Assembly: GCF_005780165.1 (NCBI RefSeq)
Contig: NZ_VAUV01000008.1
Span: forward strand, 186,001-250,000
Direction: 5' to 3'
Length of the DNA stretch: 64,000 bases
Source of the DNA: Phragmitibacter flavus
Lineage (GTDB): Bacteria; Verrucomicrobiota; Verrucomicrobiia; Verrucomicrobiales; Verrucomicrobiaceae
Below are positions 27,291 through 35,677 of the stretch, one piece after another (within the stretch, counting starts at the first letter, position 1; each line of letters begins with the position of its first letter). The translations under genes and the position numbers were made by a program. The notes under the pieces were generated by a model. It saw nothing but the letters and a program-made list of their open reading frames with translations, had not been told where the DNA came from and did not search any database.

Positions 27291-28160
27291 ATGTCCGAAG
27301 AATCCTCATCCCCCAATGCTGACCAGCCCTTTGTTCGCGGCTTTTCCTTCAAACACTGCGTCGCCCTCATCACCGGAGCCTCCTCCGGACTCGGTGCCGA
27401 GTTCGCCCGACAACTCGCCCCGCAGGCCGATACCTTGCTGCTCGCTGCCCGGACGAAAGAAACCATGGAGACCCTCGCCGCCGAACTCTCCCAAGAGCAC
27501 CCCCATCTCAAATTGGTCATCTGTCCCTGCGACCTCTCCACCGATGCCGGTCGCGAAACCTTCTGGCAAAACGTCGCCCAACTTCCGACCAAGCCCAACC
27601 TGCTTATCAACAACGCCGGCCTCGGCGACTATGGCCTCTTTGCCGACGCCAGCGGCGACCGCATCCGCCGCCAGATCGACCTCAACATCACTGCGCTGAC
27701 CCTGCTCGCCCGCTCTTTTCTCGACCACATCAGTCCCACTCCCCAACGACCCGCCGCCATCCTCAACGTCAGTTCCCTTGCCGGAGCCGTTCCCGTCCCC
27801 GATCTCGCTGTCTACGCCGCCACCAAATCCTACGTCACCAGCCTGACCGAATCGCTGGCCATCGAACTCGCCTCGCGGCACATCCAGGTCGCCGCCGTCT
27901 GCCCCGGGCCGACGCCCACCAACTTCGGCAACAACGCCCGCCGCCCCGGCGAGAAAGACATCGACCGCGGCGGACAAGACGTCCTCAAAATTCCACCCCA
28001 CCGCGTCGTCGAAGCCGCCCTGCAAACCCTCCGCGATGGACGCCCCATCGTTTATCCCGGCAAACGCGTGACCCTCGCCGCCACCGTATTTAGAATCATG
28101 CCGCGCAGCCTCATGCGCTTCATCCTTGCCGCCCGCTTCCAACGGGGCCAATCCAAATAA
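27291..28160 (+). CDS. Short-chain dehydrogenase/reductase (SDR)
   Basis: Classical SDR of 289 aa, NAD(P)-dependent. It shows the cofactor motif TGASSGLG, the NNAG motif (LINNAGLGDYG), the catalytic Ser in NVSSLAG and the YxxxK pair in YAATKSYV. The PGPTPTNF segment follows. The C-terminal part matches the DltE/short-chain oxidoreductases of unknown substrate. The ATG at 27291 fits; the longer open frame upstream is antisense to the cupin gene. It is divergent from the cupin. Confidence 0.9.
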   Translation: MSEESSSPNADQPFVRGFSFKHCVALITGASSGLGAEFARQLAPQADTLLLAARTKETMETLAAELSQEHPHLKLVICPCDLSTDAGRETFWQNVAQLPTKPNLLINNAGLGDYGLFADASGDRIRRQIDLNITALTLLARSFLDHISPTPQRPAAILNVSSLAGAVPVPDLAVYAATKSYVTSLTESLAIELASRHIQVAAVCPGPTPTNFGNNARRPGEKDIDRGGQDVLKIPPHRVVEAALQTLRDGRPIVYPGKRVTLAATVFRIMPRSLMRFILAARFQRGQSK

Positions 28161-28176
28161 CTCATTCGCACTGATC

Positions 28177-29805
28177 ATGCCCAAAGATCCCAATTCCACT
28201 CCCCCTTCCAACAAGCGCCGCACCAAAAAAACGTCGATTCCTCACGACGACGATTTTGCCATTCCCGAAAACTGGCAAAAACGCCGCCCCGGCTTTTTCA
28301 GTGCTTTCAGCCGCCTGCTGCTGCTGTTGATTGTCCTCGCCCTGCTCGTCCTCCCCTTCACTCCTTACGCAGGCCGCATCAAACGCAGCATCGACGACCT
28401 CGTCGAAAAGGCCCGCACCTCCAAAATCGTCTACCGCGACGTCCCCAAAGAAGTCACCATCACCCGGGAAGTCGACCGCGAAGTCATCAAGGAAGTGGAA
28501 GTCGTTAAAGAAGTCCCCGCCCCGCCGCCACCGCTTCCCTCCAATTTCATCCCCCGCCAGGAGGTCGACGTTGCCACCCTCTACAACGGCATCACCATTC
28601 AAACCCAGCTGGATGCCCAGCAAGGCACCTATGCCAGCACCGAACGCCTCGACAAGGACGCCTTCACCGTCAACTTCAAGCTCTCCGTCCGCATCCCCAA
28701 AGCGAACGACACCCTGCCCGAGCTTGCCCGCGTCAATGAGCACCTTCCCAAAATGCTCCCCGGCTTCCCGAGCCTCCTCGAAGGTGCCAAAGTCTCCGGC
28801 TTCTACCACAAGCTCTACGACCTCAAAACCACCCGGGTCCAACGCGAACTCACCCGCCTCAACCGCGTCCTCGACCGGCACAACTTCTTCGACACCGAAA
28901 CCATCCTCGAACTCACCCACCCCCAGAGCAAACGCCGCGCCCTGCTCATTCAAAGTGACATGGACGTCGTTGCCGACGGATCCGATGGCGACCGCATGCC
29001 CAACATGAGCGCCTCGATCTACCAGAGCACCCACTACCAGCCCTCCACGAGCTACGAATGGGCCAAAAAAGGCAAAACCCAGAACCCTCTTCTCCCCCTC
29101 TGGCTCAAATCGCTCGATACCGCCAAAAAAGAGTTCGCCGTCAAAGGACTTTCCGCCGCCCGCAACGCCGAACTGCGCAGCGAAATCGACCATGCCGAAC
29201 GTGTCATCACCGGCCTCCGCACCCGCAGCAGCCTCATTGCCGAAAAAGATCCCTTTATCGTTCTCTCCCTGCTGTTCCGCGACTATCCCAAAACCCATCC
29301 CCACGCCCCCGGCATGGGCGATTACGCTGCGGTCATCTTCGAAGACAAAATCTACCCCGCCATCTGCGGCGACTACGGGCCCACCTTCAAAATGGGCGAA
29401 GCCTCCCTGCGCATGGCCAAAACCATCAACGAAAACTCCTCCCCCTACCGCCGTCCCGTCAGCGACCTCACCGTGACCTATCTCATCTTTCCCGGCACCG
29501 CCGAACGCCCCTTCGGTCCCCCCAAACTCGACCACTGGCACCAAAAAGTCTCCGCCTACCTCGAAGAATGCGGCGGACTCGGCACCGGCTACACCCTCCA
29601 TCAATGGGAGGATCTCTTCGCCCCACCCGCACCCGCCACACCGCCTGCTGCACCTGCTCCCGCAGCTGATCCAGCCCAGCCGGAATCTCCACCAACCACT
29701 CCTCCCGCCACCTCCCCCGCTAGTGCAACGGAGACTCCAACCACGCCGGTCGATCCCATCCCATCCCCCTCGCCCGCCAGCCCAAATACTCCTCCATCAC
29801 CGTAA
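28177..29805 (+). CDS. Membrane-anchored GH75-like (fungal-type chitosanase) protein
   Basis: About 542 aa. A cytoplasmic basic N-terminus and one membrane helix (about residues 48-66, RLLLLLIVLALLVLPF) are followed by a charged stalk with repeated EVDREVIKEVEVVKEV. The body (about 130-480) resembles the GH75 family: LLIQSDMDVVADGSDGDR, GDYAAVIFEDKIYPA and VSDLTVTYLIFPGT. The C-terminal ~60 residues are Pro/Ala/Thr-rich. It may act on chitosan or a cell-wall amino-sugar polymer. The ATG at 28177 is preferred to the open frame from 28126. Confidence 0.75.
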   Translation: MPKDPNSTPPSNKRRTKKTSIPHDDDFAIPENWQKRRPGFFSAFSRLLLLLIVLALLVLPFTPYAGRIKRSIDDLVEKARTSKIVYRDVPKEVTITREVDREVIKEVEVVKEVPAPPPPLPSNFIPRQEVDVATLYNGITIQTQLDAQQGTYASTERLDKDAFTVNFKLSVRIPKANDTLPELARVNEHLPKMLPGFPSLLEGAKVSGFYHKLYDLKTTRVQRELTRLNRVLDRHNFFDTETILELTHPQSKRRALLIQSDMDVVADGSDGDRMPNMSASIYQSTHYQPSTSYEWAKKGKTQNPLLPLWLKSLDTAKKEFAVKGLSAARNAELRSEIDHAERVITGLRTRSSLIAEKDPFIVLSLLFRDYPKTHPHAPGMGDYAAVIFEDKIYPAICGDYGPTFKMGEASLRMAKTINENSSPYRRPVSDLTVTYLIFPGTAERPFGPPKLDHWHQKVSAYLEECGGLGTGYTLHQWEDLFAPPAPATPPAAPAPAADPAQPESPPTTPPATSPASATETPTTPVDPIPSPSPASPNTPPSP

Positions 29806-29926
29806 CGGTGTAAATTCATCGTAAACACGAACTGCTGTAAAAGCATCATTTCACGTCACAAATGGGTTTTTTTATCGAGGTTGGATTTGCAAAGTCGCTC
29901 CAATTGCTCCACATGCATAACGAATC

Positions 29927-30250
29927 ATGGCAGGGGTTACAAAACGAGATCTGGTAGTTGAACTGAGCAACAGGACGGGGCTGACCCAAAGTCAGGCATT
30001 TGACCTGTTCCAACATGCTCTCGACCTTATCACCGAGGAACTCGCTCAAGGCAACGAAGTCACCCTACGTCGATTCGGAACTTTCGAAGTTCGTGTCACC
30101 AAAGCCAAGGTAGGGCGCAATCCCAACAAGCCAGGCACCGAAATGAAGATCCCGCCTCGCGCGGTGGTTCGTTTCAAGCCCGGCAAGGAAATGAAAGCCC
30201 AGGTCGCCGACGTGCTGCCCAAGCTTCTCAACGGCGAGAGCGAGAGTTAA
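29927..30250 (+). CDS. HU/IHF-family DNA-binding protein
   Basis: Nucleoid-associated histone-like protein of 107 aa. It begins with the HU dimerisation helices (TKRDLVVELSNRTGLTQSQA) and has the family signature region VTLRRFGTFEVR, then GRNPNKPGTEM and IPPRAVVRFKPGKEM, the arm that intercalates DNA. The upstream ~120 bases are AT-rich and likely contain its promoter. It overlaps the convergent methyltransferase gene by 23 bases. Confidence 0.92.
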   Translation: MAGVTKRDLVVELSNRTGLTQSQAFDLFQHALDLITEELAQGNEVTLRRFGTFEVRVTKAKVGRNPNKPGTEMKIPPRAVVRFKPGKEMKAQVADVLPKLLNGESES

Positions 30251-30878
30251 TCGCTGCGTTCGAAGCCGCACCCGCTCCGGTCACACTGGCCGAATACACA
30301 AAAGCCGGCGGCAGATTGCTCAGCACCGTCTTGGTGGTCTCCAACTCCACACAACGCCCCTTCAGCAACGTTCTGAACCGCCGGCCCGACGGCAGCAGAT
30401 GCAACCCTGCATACGCAAACGTCACAAACTTCCCCCCCGGTTCCAGCCAGGGCAGAACCTGATCCAGAATCGACTCCTGCAATCCCTGCGGAAACGCCGC
30501 CCACGGCAATCCGCTCACGATGCAATCAAAGCGGTTCCCCTCCCCCAAAAACGCCGCAAAATCACACTCCTGAGCCGCCACTGACTCAAAGTTCATCCGG
30601 TCAAACCGCGCCCTCAGCCGCTCGACAAAACCTTCGTTCAAGTCGATCCCCAAATAACGCGCCTCCTTCCCCATCACCTCCGCAATCCTCTGCGTGAACG
30701 CCCCGGTGCCGGTGCCCAGTTCCAGGATCGTGCGGGCCTTCGCCACCCCTGCGGTTGCAACGATCAAATCGGCCAGCTCCGGCGACGACGGCGCAATCGC
30801 CCCGGTCGTCTTCCAGTTGAGCATAAATTGACGAAAAAACGTCCACGACATCCGTGCCAACCTTATCCTTCGATTCAT
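30228..30878 (-). CDS. Class I SAM-dependent methyltransferase (phospholipid N-methyltransferase-like)
   Basis: The 216-aa protein resembles the PmtA/rRNA-adenine-dimethylase-like group. The N-terminus FFRQFMLNWKTTGAIAPSS is typical of phospholipid N-methyltransferases. The SAM site is ILELGTGTGAFTQRIAE, and IVSGLPWAAFP is the N/DPPF-like substrate motif. The start could be 30878 or the ATG at 30851. It could methylate phosphatidylethanolamine or another lipid; not proven. Confidence 0.82.
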   Translation of the reverse strand: MNRRIRLARMSWTFFRQFMLNWKTTGAIAPSSPELADLIVATAGVAKARTILELGTGTGAFTQRIAEVMGKEARYLGIDLNEGFVERLRARFDRMNFESVAAQECDFAAFLGEGNRFDCIVSGLPWAAFPQGLQESILDQVLPWLEPGGKFVTFAYAGLHLLPSGRRFRTLLKGRCVELETTKTVLSNLPPAFVYSASVTGAGAASNAAINSRSRR

Positions 30879-30999
30879 CCAACGCGAACCCTTTTGTCAC
30901 TCATCCAAATGAATTCTGCGGTTGCCCCCCACCTGCCTTTGGTTGATAACCTTCCCATCACCTTCGTCGATCCGACCTCCCTTCAACCACCTCGCTGAA

Positions 31000-31221
31000 A
31001 TGATCAAAACGAGATTCTTCATCCTGCTGCTGGTGCCCTGCCTGCTGCTCGCCTCCTGTGGAACTTCTCATTACAAAATCACCCTCCGCGACGGACGCGA
31101 ATTCATGACCGCCAGCCAGCCCGAACTCAACCGCAAAACCGGCTACTACAAGTTCCGCAGCCTCTCCGACAAAGACGCCCTCATCCGCGCCGACGAAGTG
31201 CTCATGATCAACGAAATGTAA
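31000..31221 (+). CDS. Small YgdI/YgdR-type lipoprotein
   Basis: The 73-aa lipoprotein has a signal (FFILLLVPCLLLASCG) with lipobox LLASC. The mature part (HYKITLRDGREFMTASQPEL ... YKFRSLSDKDALI) matches the short DUF903 lipoproteins such as YgdI and YgdR, small beta-structured outer-membrane-associated proteins of unknown function. The ATG at 31000 is preferred. It sits two bases upstream of maf. Confidence 0.82.
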   Translation: MIKTRFFILLLVPCLLLASCGTSHYKITLRDGREFMTASQPELNRKTGYYKFRSLSDKDALIRADEVLMINEM

Positions 31222-31223
31222 TC

Positions 31224-31832
31224 ATGTCCGCCCCTGCATCAATGCCCACCCAACGCCTCATCCTTGCCTCCGCCTCGCCCCGTCGCGTCGAACTCCTCAG
31301 CGAAGCCGGCTATCAATTTGAAGTCCGCATCCCCGAAGTCGAAGAAAGCCACGACCCCACCCTTAGCTGCGAAGCCCTCACCCTCGAAAACGCCCGCCTC
31401 AAGGCCTCCGTCATCACCCATCAGCAACCCGGAGCCCTCGTCATCGCCGCCGACACTCTCGTCTATCTCGACAACATCCCCTTCGGCAAACCCAACGACC
31501 TCAGCCACGCCGCCGAAATGCTGCGCCAACTCAGCAACCGCACCCACACCGTCTGCACTGGCGTCGCCATCGCCAGCTCCGACGGCTTCGAAAAAACCTT
31601 CGCCGTCCTCAGCCAGGTCACCTTCAAATCTCTCAATGATGCCCTCATTGCCGACTACCACTCGCGCATCCAACCCCTCGACAAGGCCGGTGCCTACGCC
31701 GTTCAGGACGAAAGCGCCATGATCATCCATTCCGTCACCGGCTCCTGGTCCAACGTCAAAGGCCTCCCCATGGAAAAGCTTATGGAAGAACTCACCGCCC
31801 TCGGCATCGAGTCCACCCCATCAGGTCTCTAA
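31224..31832 (+). CDS. maf: Maf family nucleotide pyrophosphatase
   Basis: House-cleaning pyrophosphatase that hydrolyses dTTP, UTP or modified nucleotides and is linked to septum control. The 202-aa protein shows LILASASPRRVELL, VIAADTLVYL and the GKP motif (IPFGKPNDL). Its KAGAYAVQDESAMII segment matches the family. The start could be 31224 or 31242 (MPTQRL). It overlaps the WxcM-like gene on the other strand by 12 bases. Confidence 0.92.
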   Translation: MSAPASMPTQRLILASASPRRVELLSEAGYQFEVRIPEVEESHDPTLSCEALTLENARLKASVITHQQPGALVIAADTLVYLDNIPFGKPNDLSHAAEMLRQLSNRTHTVCTGVAIASSDGFEKTFAVLSQVTFKSLNDALIADYHSRIQPLDKAGAYAVQDESAMIIHSVTGSWSNVKGLPMEKLMEELTALGIESTPSGL

Positions 31833-32711
31833 ACTGACCGCCGCGACATCCCGATCCCGCCTCGCCCGCAGCTCGCACAAAAACTCCTCATAACTGCGGA
31901 TATAATCTCCCGGATCATAATGCTCCGAGGCAAACACCATCAGCGCACTGTCCGCACTGTGTTTGTATTCCACCGCCCACGTCATCGGCGGCACCAACAC
32001 CCCCGAGGTCGGCCGGTCCAAAAGGAACTCCTCCCGCCTCAGCCCGTCATCCACCATGACCGAACAGGAGCCGTGCACGCACACCAAAAATTGCGAACAT
32101 TGCCGGTGGGCATGCTCCCCTCGCACCTTGGCGCTCGGCACTTTGAACGTCATGAAATACCGCTTTGGGACAAACGGAAGCTGCGTCCCAAACTCCCCCA
32201 CCGTCAAATTGCCGCGCGGATCACCGATGAACGGCATTTGGTAAAACAACACTCCTCGCACCCGCGATTCCGTCACCTGCACCCCGGCCGCCGACTCTCT
32301 TGCGGCATCGCAAAGCCCATTCTGACCCGTGCTCACAAAACCCACCACCGAGGCCGGATTGCCCGCCACAATCGCAAACGGCGGCACATCCTGCTTCACC
32401 ACCGCGCCCGGCTCCACCACGGCTTCTTCGCCGATCACCAAGTCCTCCTCCACCGTGGCATTGGCTCCAATTCGACATCCCCGTCGCAACCGTGTCCGAC
32501 TGCTCCCGCCGGTTGCACTTCCGACCAGTGTCGCCTGATATCCCATCCGCACCCCCTCCTCCACCACCATGCCGGACCAAATCCTTGTTCCCCCTTCCAG
32601 AATCACCCCCGCGTTCAAAACCGCCCCGGCATCCACCACCACAAATGGACCGATCTGCACATCCGGCACAATGGACGCCGCAGGAGAAATGCTGATCAAT
32701 CTTTCACTCAT
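31821..32711 (-). CDS. Fused acyltransferase / sugar 3,4-ketoisomerase (WxcM-like)
   Basis: About 296 aa. Residues ~1-125 are a left-handed beta-helix hexapeptide acyltransferase (ISPAASIVPDVQIGPFVVV, ... GCRIGANATVEEDLVIGE). Residues ~150-296 are a FdtA/WxcM cupin domain (FYQMPFIGDPRGNLTVGEF, GEHAHRQCSQFLVCVHGS). This is the layout of bifunctional WxcM enzymes, which isomerise dTDP-4-keto-6-deoxyglucose and N-acetylate the 3-amino product. With the aminotransferase at 34523 it points to a dTDP-3-acetamido-3,6-dideoxyhexose for a surface glycan. Confidence 0.87.
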   Translation of the reverse strand: MSERLISISPAASIVPDVQIGPFVVVDAGAVLNAGVILEGGTRIWSGMVVEEGVRMGYQATLVGSATGGSSRTRLRRGCRIGANATVEEDLVIGEEAVVEPGAVVKQDVPPFAIVAGNPASVVGFVSTGQNGLCDAARESAAGVQVTESRVRGVLFYQMPFIGDPRGNLTVGEFGTQLPFVPKRYFMTFKVPSAKVRGEHAHRQCSQFLVCVHGSCSVMVDDGLRREEFLLDRPTSGVLVPPMTWAVEYKHSADSALMVFASEHYDPGDYIRSYEEFLCELRARRDRDVAAVSLET

Positions 32712-32734
32712 ATCGGTCAAAAGTATCCAGTTTA

Positions 32735-33709
32735 TCAGGACTCCGCTGCCGCGCCATTTACATTTTCTTTCCCATGAAAATGCCTCGCCCTGCGCACAAT
32801 CGACTGCGGTTTGCCGGACACCGTCATGAACGCGCGTCCCACATACTCGCCAATCACCCCCAGCATCATCAACTGCCCGCCTGAAAAAATCGAAATCGCC
32901 GCCATCAACGACGACCAGCCCTGCGTCTGCGGTCGCGAGAAAAAATGCTCCAAAAACACCACCAGCAGCATCACCATCCCAAACACCACCAACACCGCCC
33001 CCATCACACTCGCCATCCGCAGTGGCATGATGCTGAAGTTAAAAAACATGTTCATCCACAACCTCACCAGCTTGCGCAACGTGTAACCACTGCTCCCATC
33101 CGCGCGCTCATCATGCGCCACCGTCAACTCCTCAATCCGGTTCGTCGCGCCCAAAATCAATCCGTCGATGTAGGGAAACGGACCCGTGTAGGCAATCACC
33201 CGCTGCACCAGATCCCGATGCATCGCCCGGAAGCTGCAGAGATACAAATGCGGCGGTTTGTCGAGCAACCACGTCGCCATTTTGTTGGTGAACCAGCTGC
33301 CCCAATTGCGCCATCTGCTGTGCTTCTTTTCCTCATACTTCGCATACACCACATCCGAGTCCGTGGCCCGCAGATGCGCCAGCAACTTCAACGCCTCACT
33401 GATCGGATTCTGCAGATCATCATCCAGGTTGATCACGTATTCTCCACGCGCATGCCGGAACCCCTCCAGCACCGCCGCATGCTCCCCAAAATTGCGCGCC
33501 ATATCCACAAAAATCACCGGCACCGGCAACTCCCTCGCCAACGCCGGCACCCGCGCGCCCGATCCATCCGGGCTGCCGTCATTCACCAATACCAGCTCAT
33601 ACCCACCCTCAATCGGAAGGTCCCGAAACGCCTCCAGCAACGGTTCAAGCGCCTTCCCTGTATTATAGAGAGGCACCACAAAACTCACCAACGGACGCAA
33701 TTCACTCAT
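32735..33709 (-). CDS. Family 2 glycosyltransferase with C-terminal membrane helices
   Basis: The 324-aa protein matches the GtrB/ArnC-type polyprenyl-phosphate glycosyltransferases. The GT-A core has SFVVPLYNTGKALEPLL, LVNDGSPDGSG, RNFGEHAAVLEGFRHARGEY and the metal motif NLDDDLQNP. Two or three membrane helices follow (about residues 230-300). It probably transfers a sugar to undecaprenyl phosphate. It lies in the surface-sugar cluster, between the WxcM gene and the methyltransferase. Confidence 0.9.
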   Translation of the reverse strand: MSELRPLVSFVVPLYNTGKALEPLLEAFRDLPIEGGYELVLVNDGSPDGSGARVPALARELPVPVIFVDMARNFGEHAAVLEGFRHARGEYVINLDDDLQNPISEALKLLAHLRATDSDVVYAKYEEKKHSRWRNWGSWFTNKMATWLLDKPPHLYLCSFRAMHRDLVQRVIAYTGPFPYIDGLILGATNRIEELTVAHDERADGSSGYTLRKLVRLWMNMFFNFSIMPLRMASVMGAVLVVFGMVMLLVVFLEHFFSRPQTQGWSSLMAAISIFSGGQLMMLGVIGEYVGRAFMTVSGKPQSIVRRARHFHGKENVNGAAAES

Positions 33710-33730
33710 GCTGAAAACGAAAATCCCTCA

Positions 33731-34501
33731 TCAATCAACGGGTTTGACCGCAACTGCATAAACCGAAATCCCAAAAGGCCAACGAAAAAACCTGCAAAAT
33801 CCCATGTCCAATCGCGTCACCCCTGTCAGCAACGCGTTCGCCCAACCCGGCAGCAGCCCCAAATCCGACTTCGCCGACCCCGCCTCTTGCTTCTCCACCA
33901 TATCCTGCCGCCTGCCGCTCCACTGCCGCCAGCACCACACCGGAAAAAACAACCAAGCATTCCAGTAATGCAAATGCCGCACCTGCAATCCCTCCGCCAC
34001 CAGCATTGCCCTCAACTCCGACGCCCGATAACGCCTCACCCCACTAACCGCCACATCATGCCGCCCCGACAACGACGCAAACGCGGGCAAATTCAAAATC
34101 AACACCCCGCCCGGCTTCAACACCCTCACCAGCTCCCGCATCGCCCGACCGTTGTCCACCCCTTCGTGATACAGCACATCCAGACTTGTCACCGCATCAA
34201 AACTCTCGTCCTCCACCGGAACGGACTCCACGCTCGCCTTCATCACTTCTTCAAATCCGCGCGCTTTGGTATGCGCCAACGCCTCTTCAAAAACATCCAC
34301 CCCCCTCAACCTCCAGCCCGGCATCACCACACGCAACCGCTCCATCAATCCACCCGTCCCACAACCGGCGTCCAACACCTCAGCCTTCGCCTTCTTTTCC
34401 AGCGCCTCACGCAAATCCCCCAGCACCAAACCATGCAAAGCCCGATACCACCAGTGGCAGTCCTCCACCTTCCGCATCGTGTCATATTCGTGAGCCAGCA
34501 T
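33731..34501 (-). CDS. Class I SAM-dependent methyltransferase
   Basis: The 256-aa protein has the SAM-binding motif VLDAGCGTGGLMERL, then a post-I acidic residue (GVDVFEEAL) and motif IV (FDAVTSLDVLYH). The N-terminus MRKVEDCHWWYRALH is typical of methyltransferases of glycan and lipid clusters. The substrate is likely a sugar intermediate or lipid carrier of the surrounding locus. Confidence 0.87.
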   Translation of the reverse strand: MLAHEYDTMRKVEDCHWWYRALHGLVLGDLREALEKKAKAEVLDAGCGTGGLMERLRVVMPGWRLRGVDVFEEALAHTKARGFEEVMKASVESVPVEDESFDAVTSLDVLYHEGVDNGRAMRELVRVLKPGGVLILNLPAFASLSGRHDVAVSGVRRYRASELRAMLVAEGLQVRHLHYWNAWLFFPVWCWRQWSGRRQDMVEKQEAGSAKSDLGLLPGWANALLTGVTRLDMGFCRFFRWPFGISVYAVAVKPVD

Positions 34502-34522
34502 CGCAGTATTGAAAAAAGCCCA

Positions 34523-35650
34523 TCACTCCAAACGCAGCCGCTCAAAATCCAGCACCGCCTCACACGTCGCCAGCACGGCCTCATCACTCAAAAACGGATG
34601 CAACGGCAACGTCAAAATTTCTCTGACCAACCGCTCCGTATTCGGCAACCGAGCCGACTGCTTCGCCTCCGCAAAATAGGCAGGCTGCTGATGCACCGCC
34701 GCCGGATAATGCAACGCCACCGGAATCCCCTTCTGCGTCAAAAATGCCATCAACTCATCCCGGCACTCGCTACGCACCACATACAAGTGATACGCATGCT
34801 CGCACCCCTTCCGCAGCACCGGCAGCTTCACCACGGAACACTCCGACAGCCGCTCCGCATACAACGCCGCCAGCTCGCGACGCCGAGCGATGCTATTCGC
34901 CAACGACCCCAGCTTCACCCGTAAAATCGCCGCCTGCAGCTCGTCCAGCCGACTGTTGATCCCCACACAAGCACTGATGTATCGCTCCACCCAGCCATAT
35001 TGCCGGATCACCCGCATCTTCTCCGCCAGCACCGCATCATTTGTCGCCACCGCACCGCCATCCCCAATCGCTCCGAGGTTTTTGGTCGGATAAAAACTAA
35101 AAGCCGCCGCCCTTGCCAGCGACCCCACCGGTCGTCCCTCAAAAGTCGCCCCATGTCCCTGCGCCACATCCTCCACCACCACCACACCAAATCGACCCGC
35201 CACCGCCTGCAATGCCCCCATCTCACAAGGATGACCATACAAATGCACCGCCAGCACCGCTTTGATCTTCCTTTCGTCATCCGCCACCAGCACCTGCTCC
35301 AAAGCCTTCGGACAAATCGTCGCCGTCTCCCCATCCACATCCACAAAAACCGGCTTCGCCCCCGTCCTTGAAATCGCCGATACACTCGCCACCGCCGTCT
35401 GCGAAGGCACCGCCACCCCATCGCCCGCCCCAATGTCCAACCCACGCAAAATCAACTCTATCGCATCCGTCCCGTTCGCCACCCCAATCACCTCACCGAC
35501 CTGCACAAACGCCGCAAACTCCCGCTCAAACTCCGCCACTTCCGGACCCAAGATGTAATGTCCTCCCGCCAGCATCTTCTGCACTGCCGCATCAATGGCC
35601 GTTTGATGAGCTTGATAATCAGCGAGCGGATAGGCAGGAAATAGCGACAT
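34523..35650 (-). CDS. DegT/DnrJ/EryC1/StrS-family aminotransferase
   Basis: PLP enzyme (375 aa) of the sugar aminotransferase group. It shows VANGTDAIELILRGLDIGAGD, VVVEDVAQGHGA, FSFYPTKNLGAIGDGG with the PLP lysine, and AYHLYVVRS. With the FdtA/WxcM-type isomerase it fits FdtB, which makes the dTDP-3-amino-3,6-dideoxyhexose. The rmlA/rmlB genes that make the precursor are not in this window. The four glycan genes share a strand with short gaps and likely form an operon. Confidence 0.92.
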   Translation of the reverse strand: MSLFPAYPLADYQAHQTAIDAAVQKMLAGGHYILGPEVAEFEREFAAFVQVGEVIGVANGTDAIELILRGLDIGAGDGVAVPSQTAVASVSAISRTGAKPVFVDVDGETATICPKALEQVLVADDERKIKAVLAVHLYGHPCEMGALQAVAGRFGVVVVEDVAQGHGATFEGRPVGSLARAAAFSFYPTKNLGAIGDGGAVATNDAVLAEKMRVIRQYGWVERYISACVGINSRLDELQAAILRVKLGSLANSIARRRELAALYAERLSECSVVKLPVLRKGCEHAYHLYVVRSECRDELMAFLTQKGIPVALHYPAAVHQQPAYFAEAKQSARLPNTERLVREILTLPLHPFLSDEAVLATCEAVLDFERLRLE

Positions 35651-35677
35651 GAGAATAAGCAGTCAAAATGAATCAGT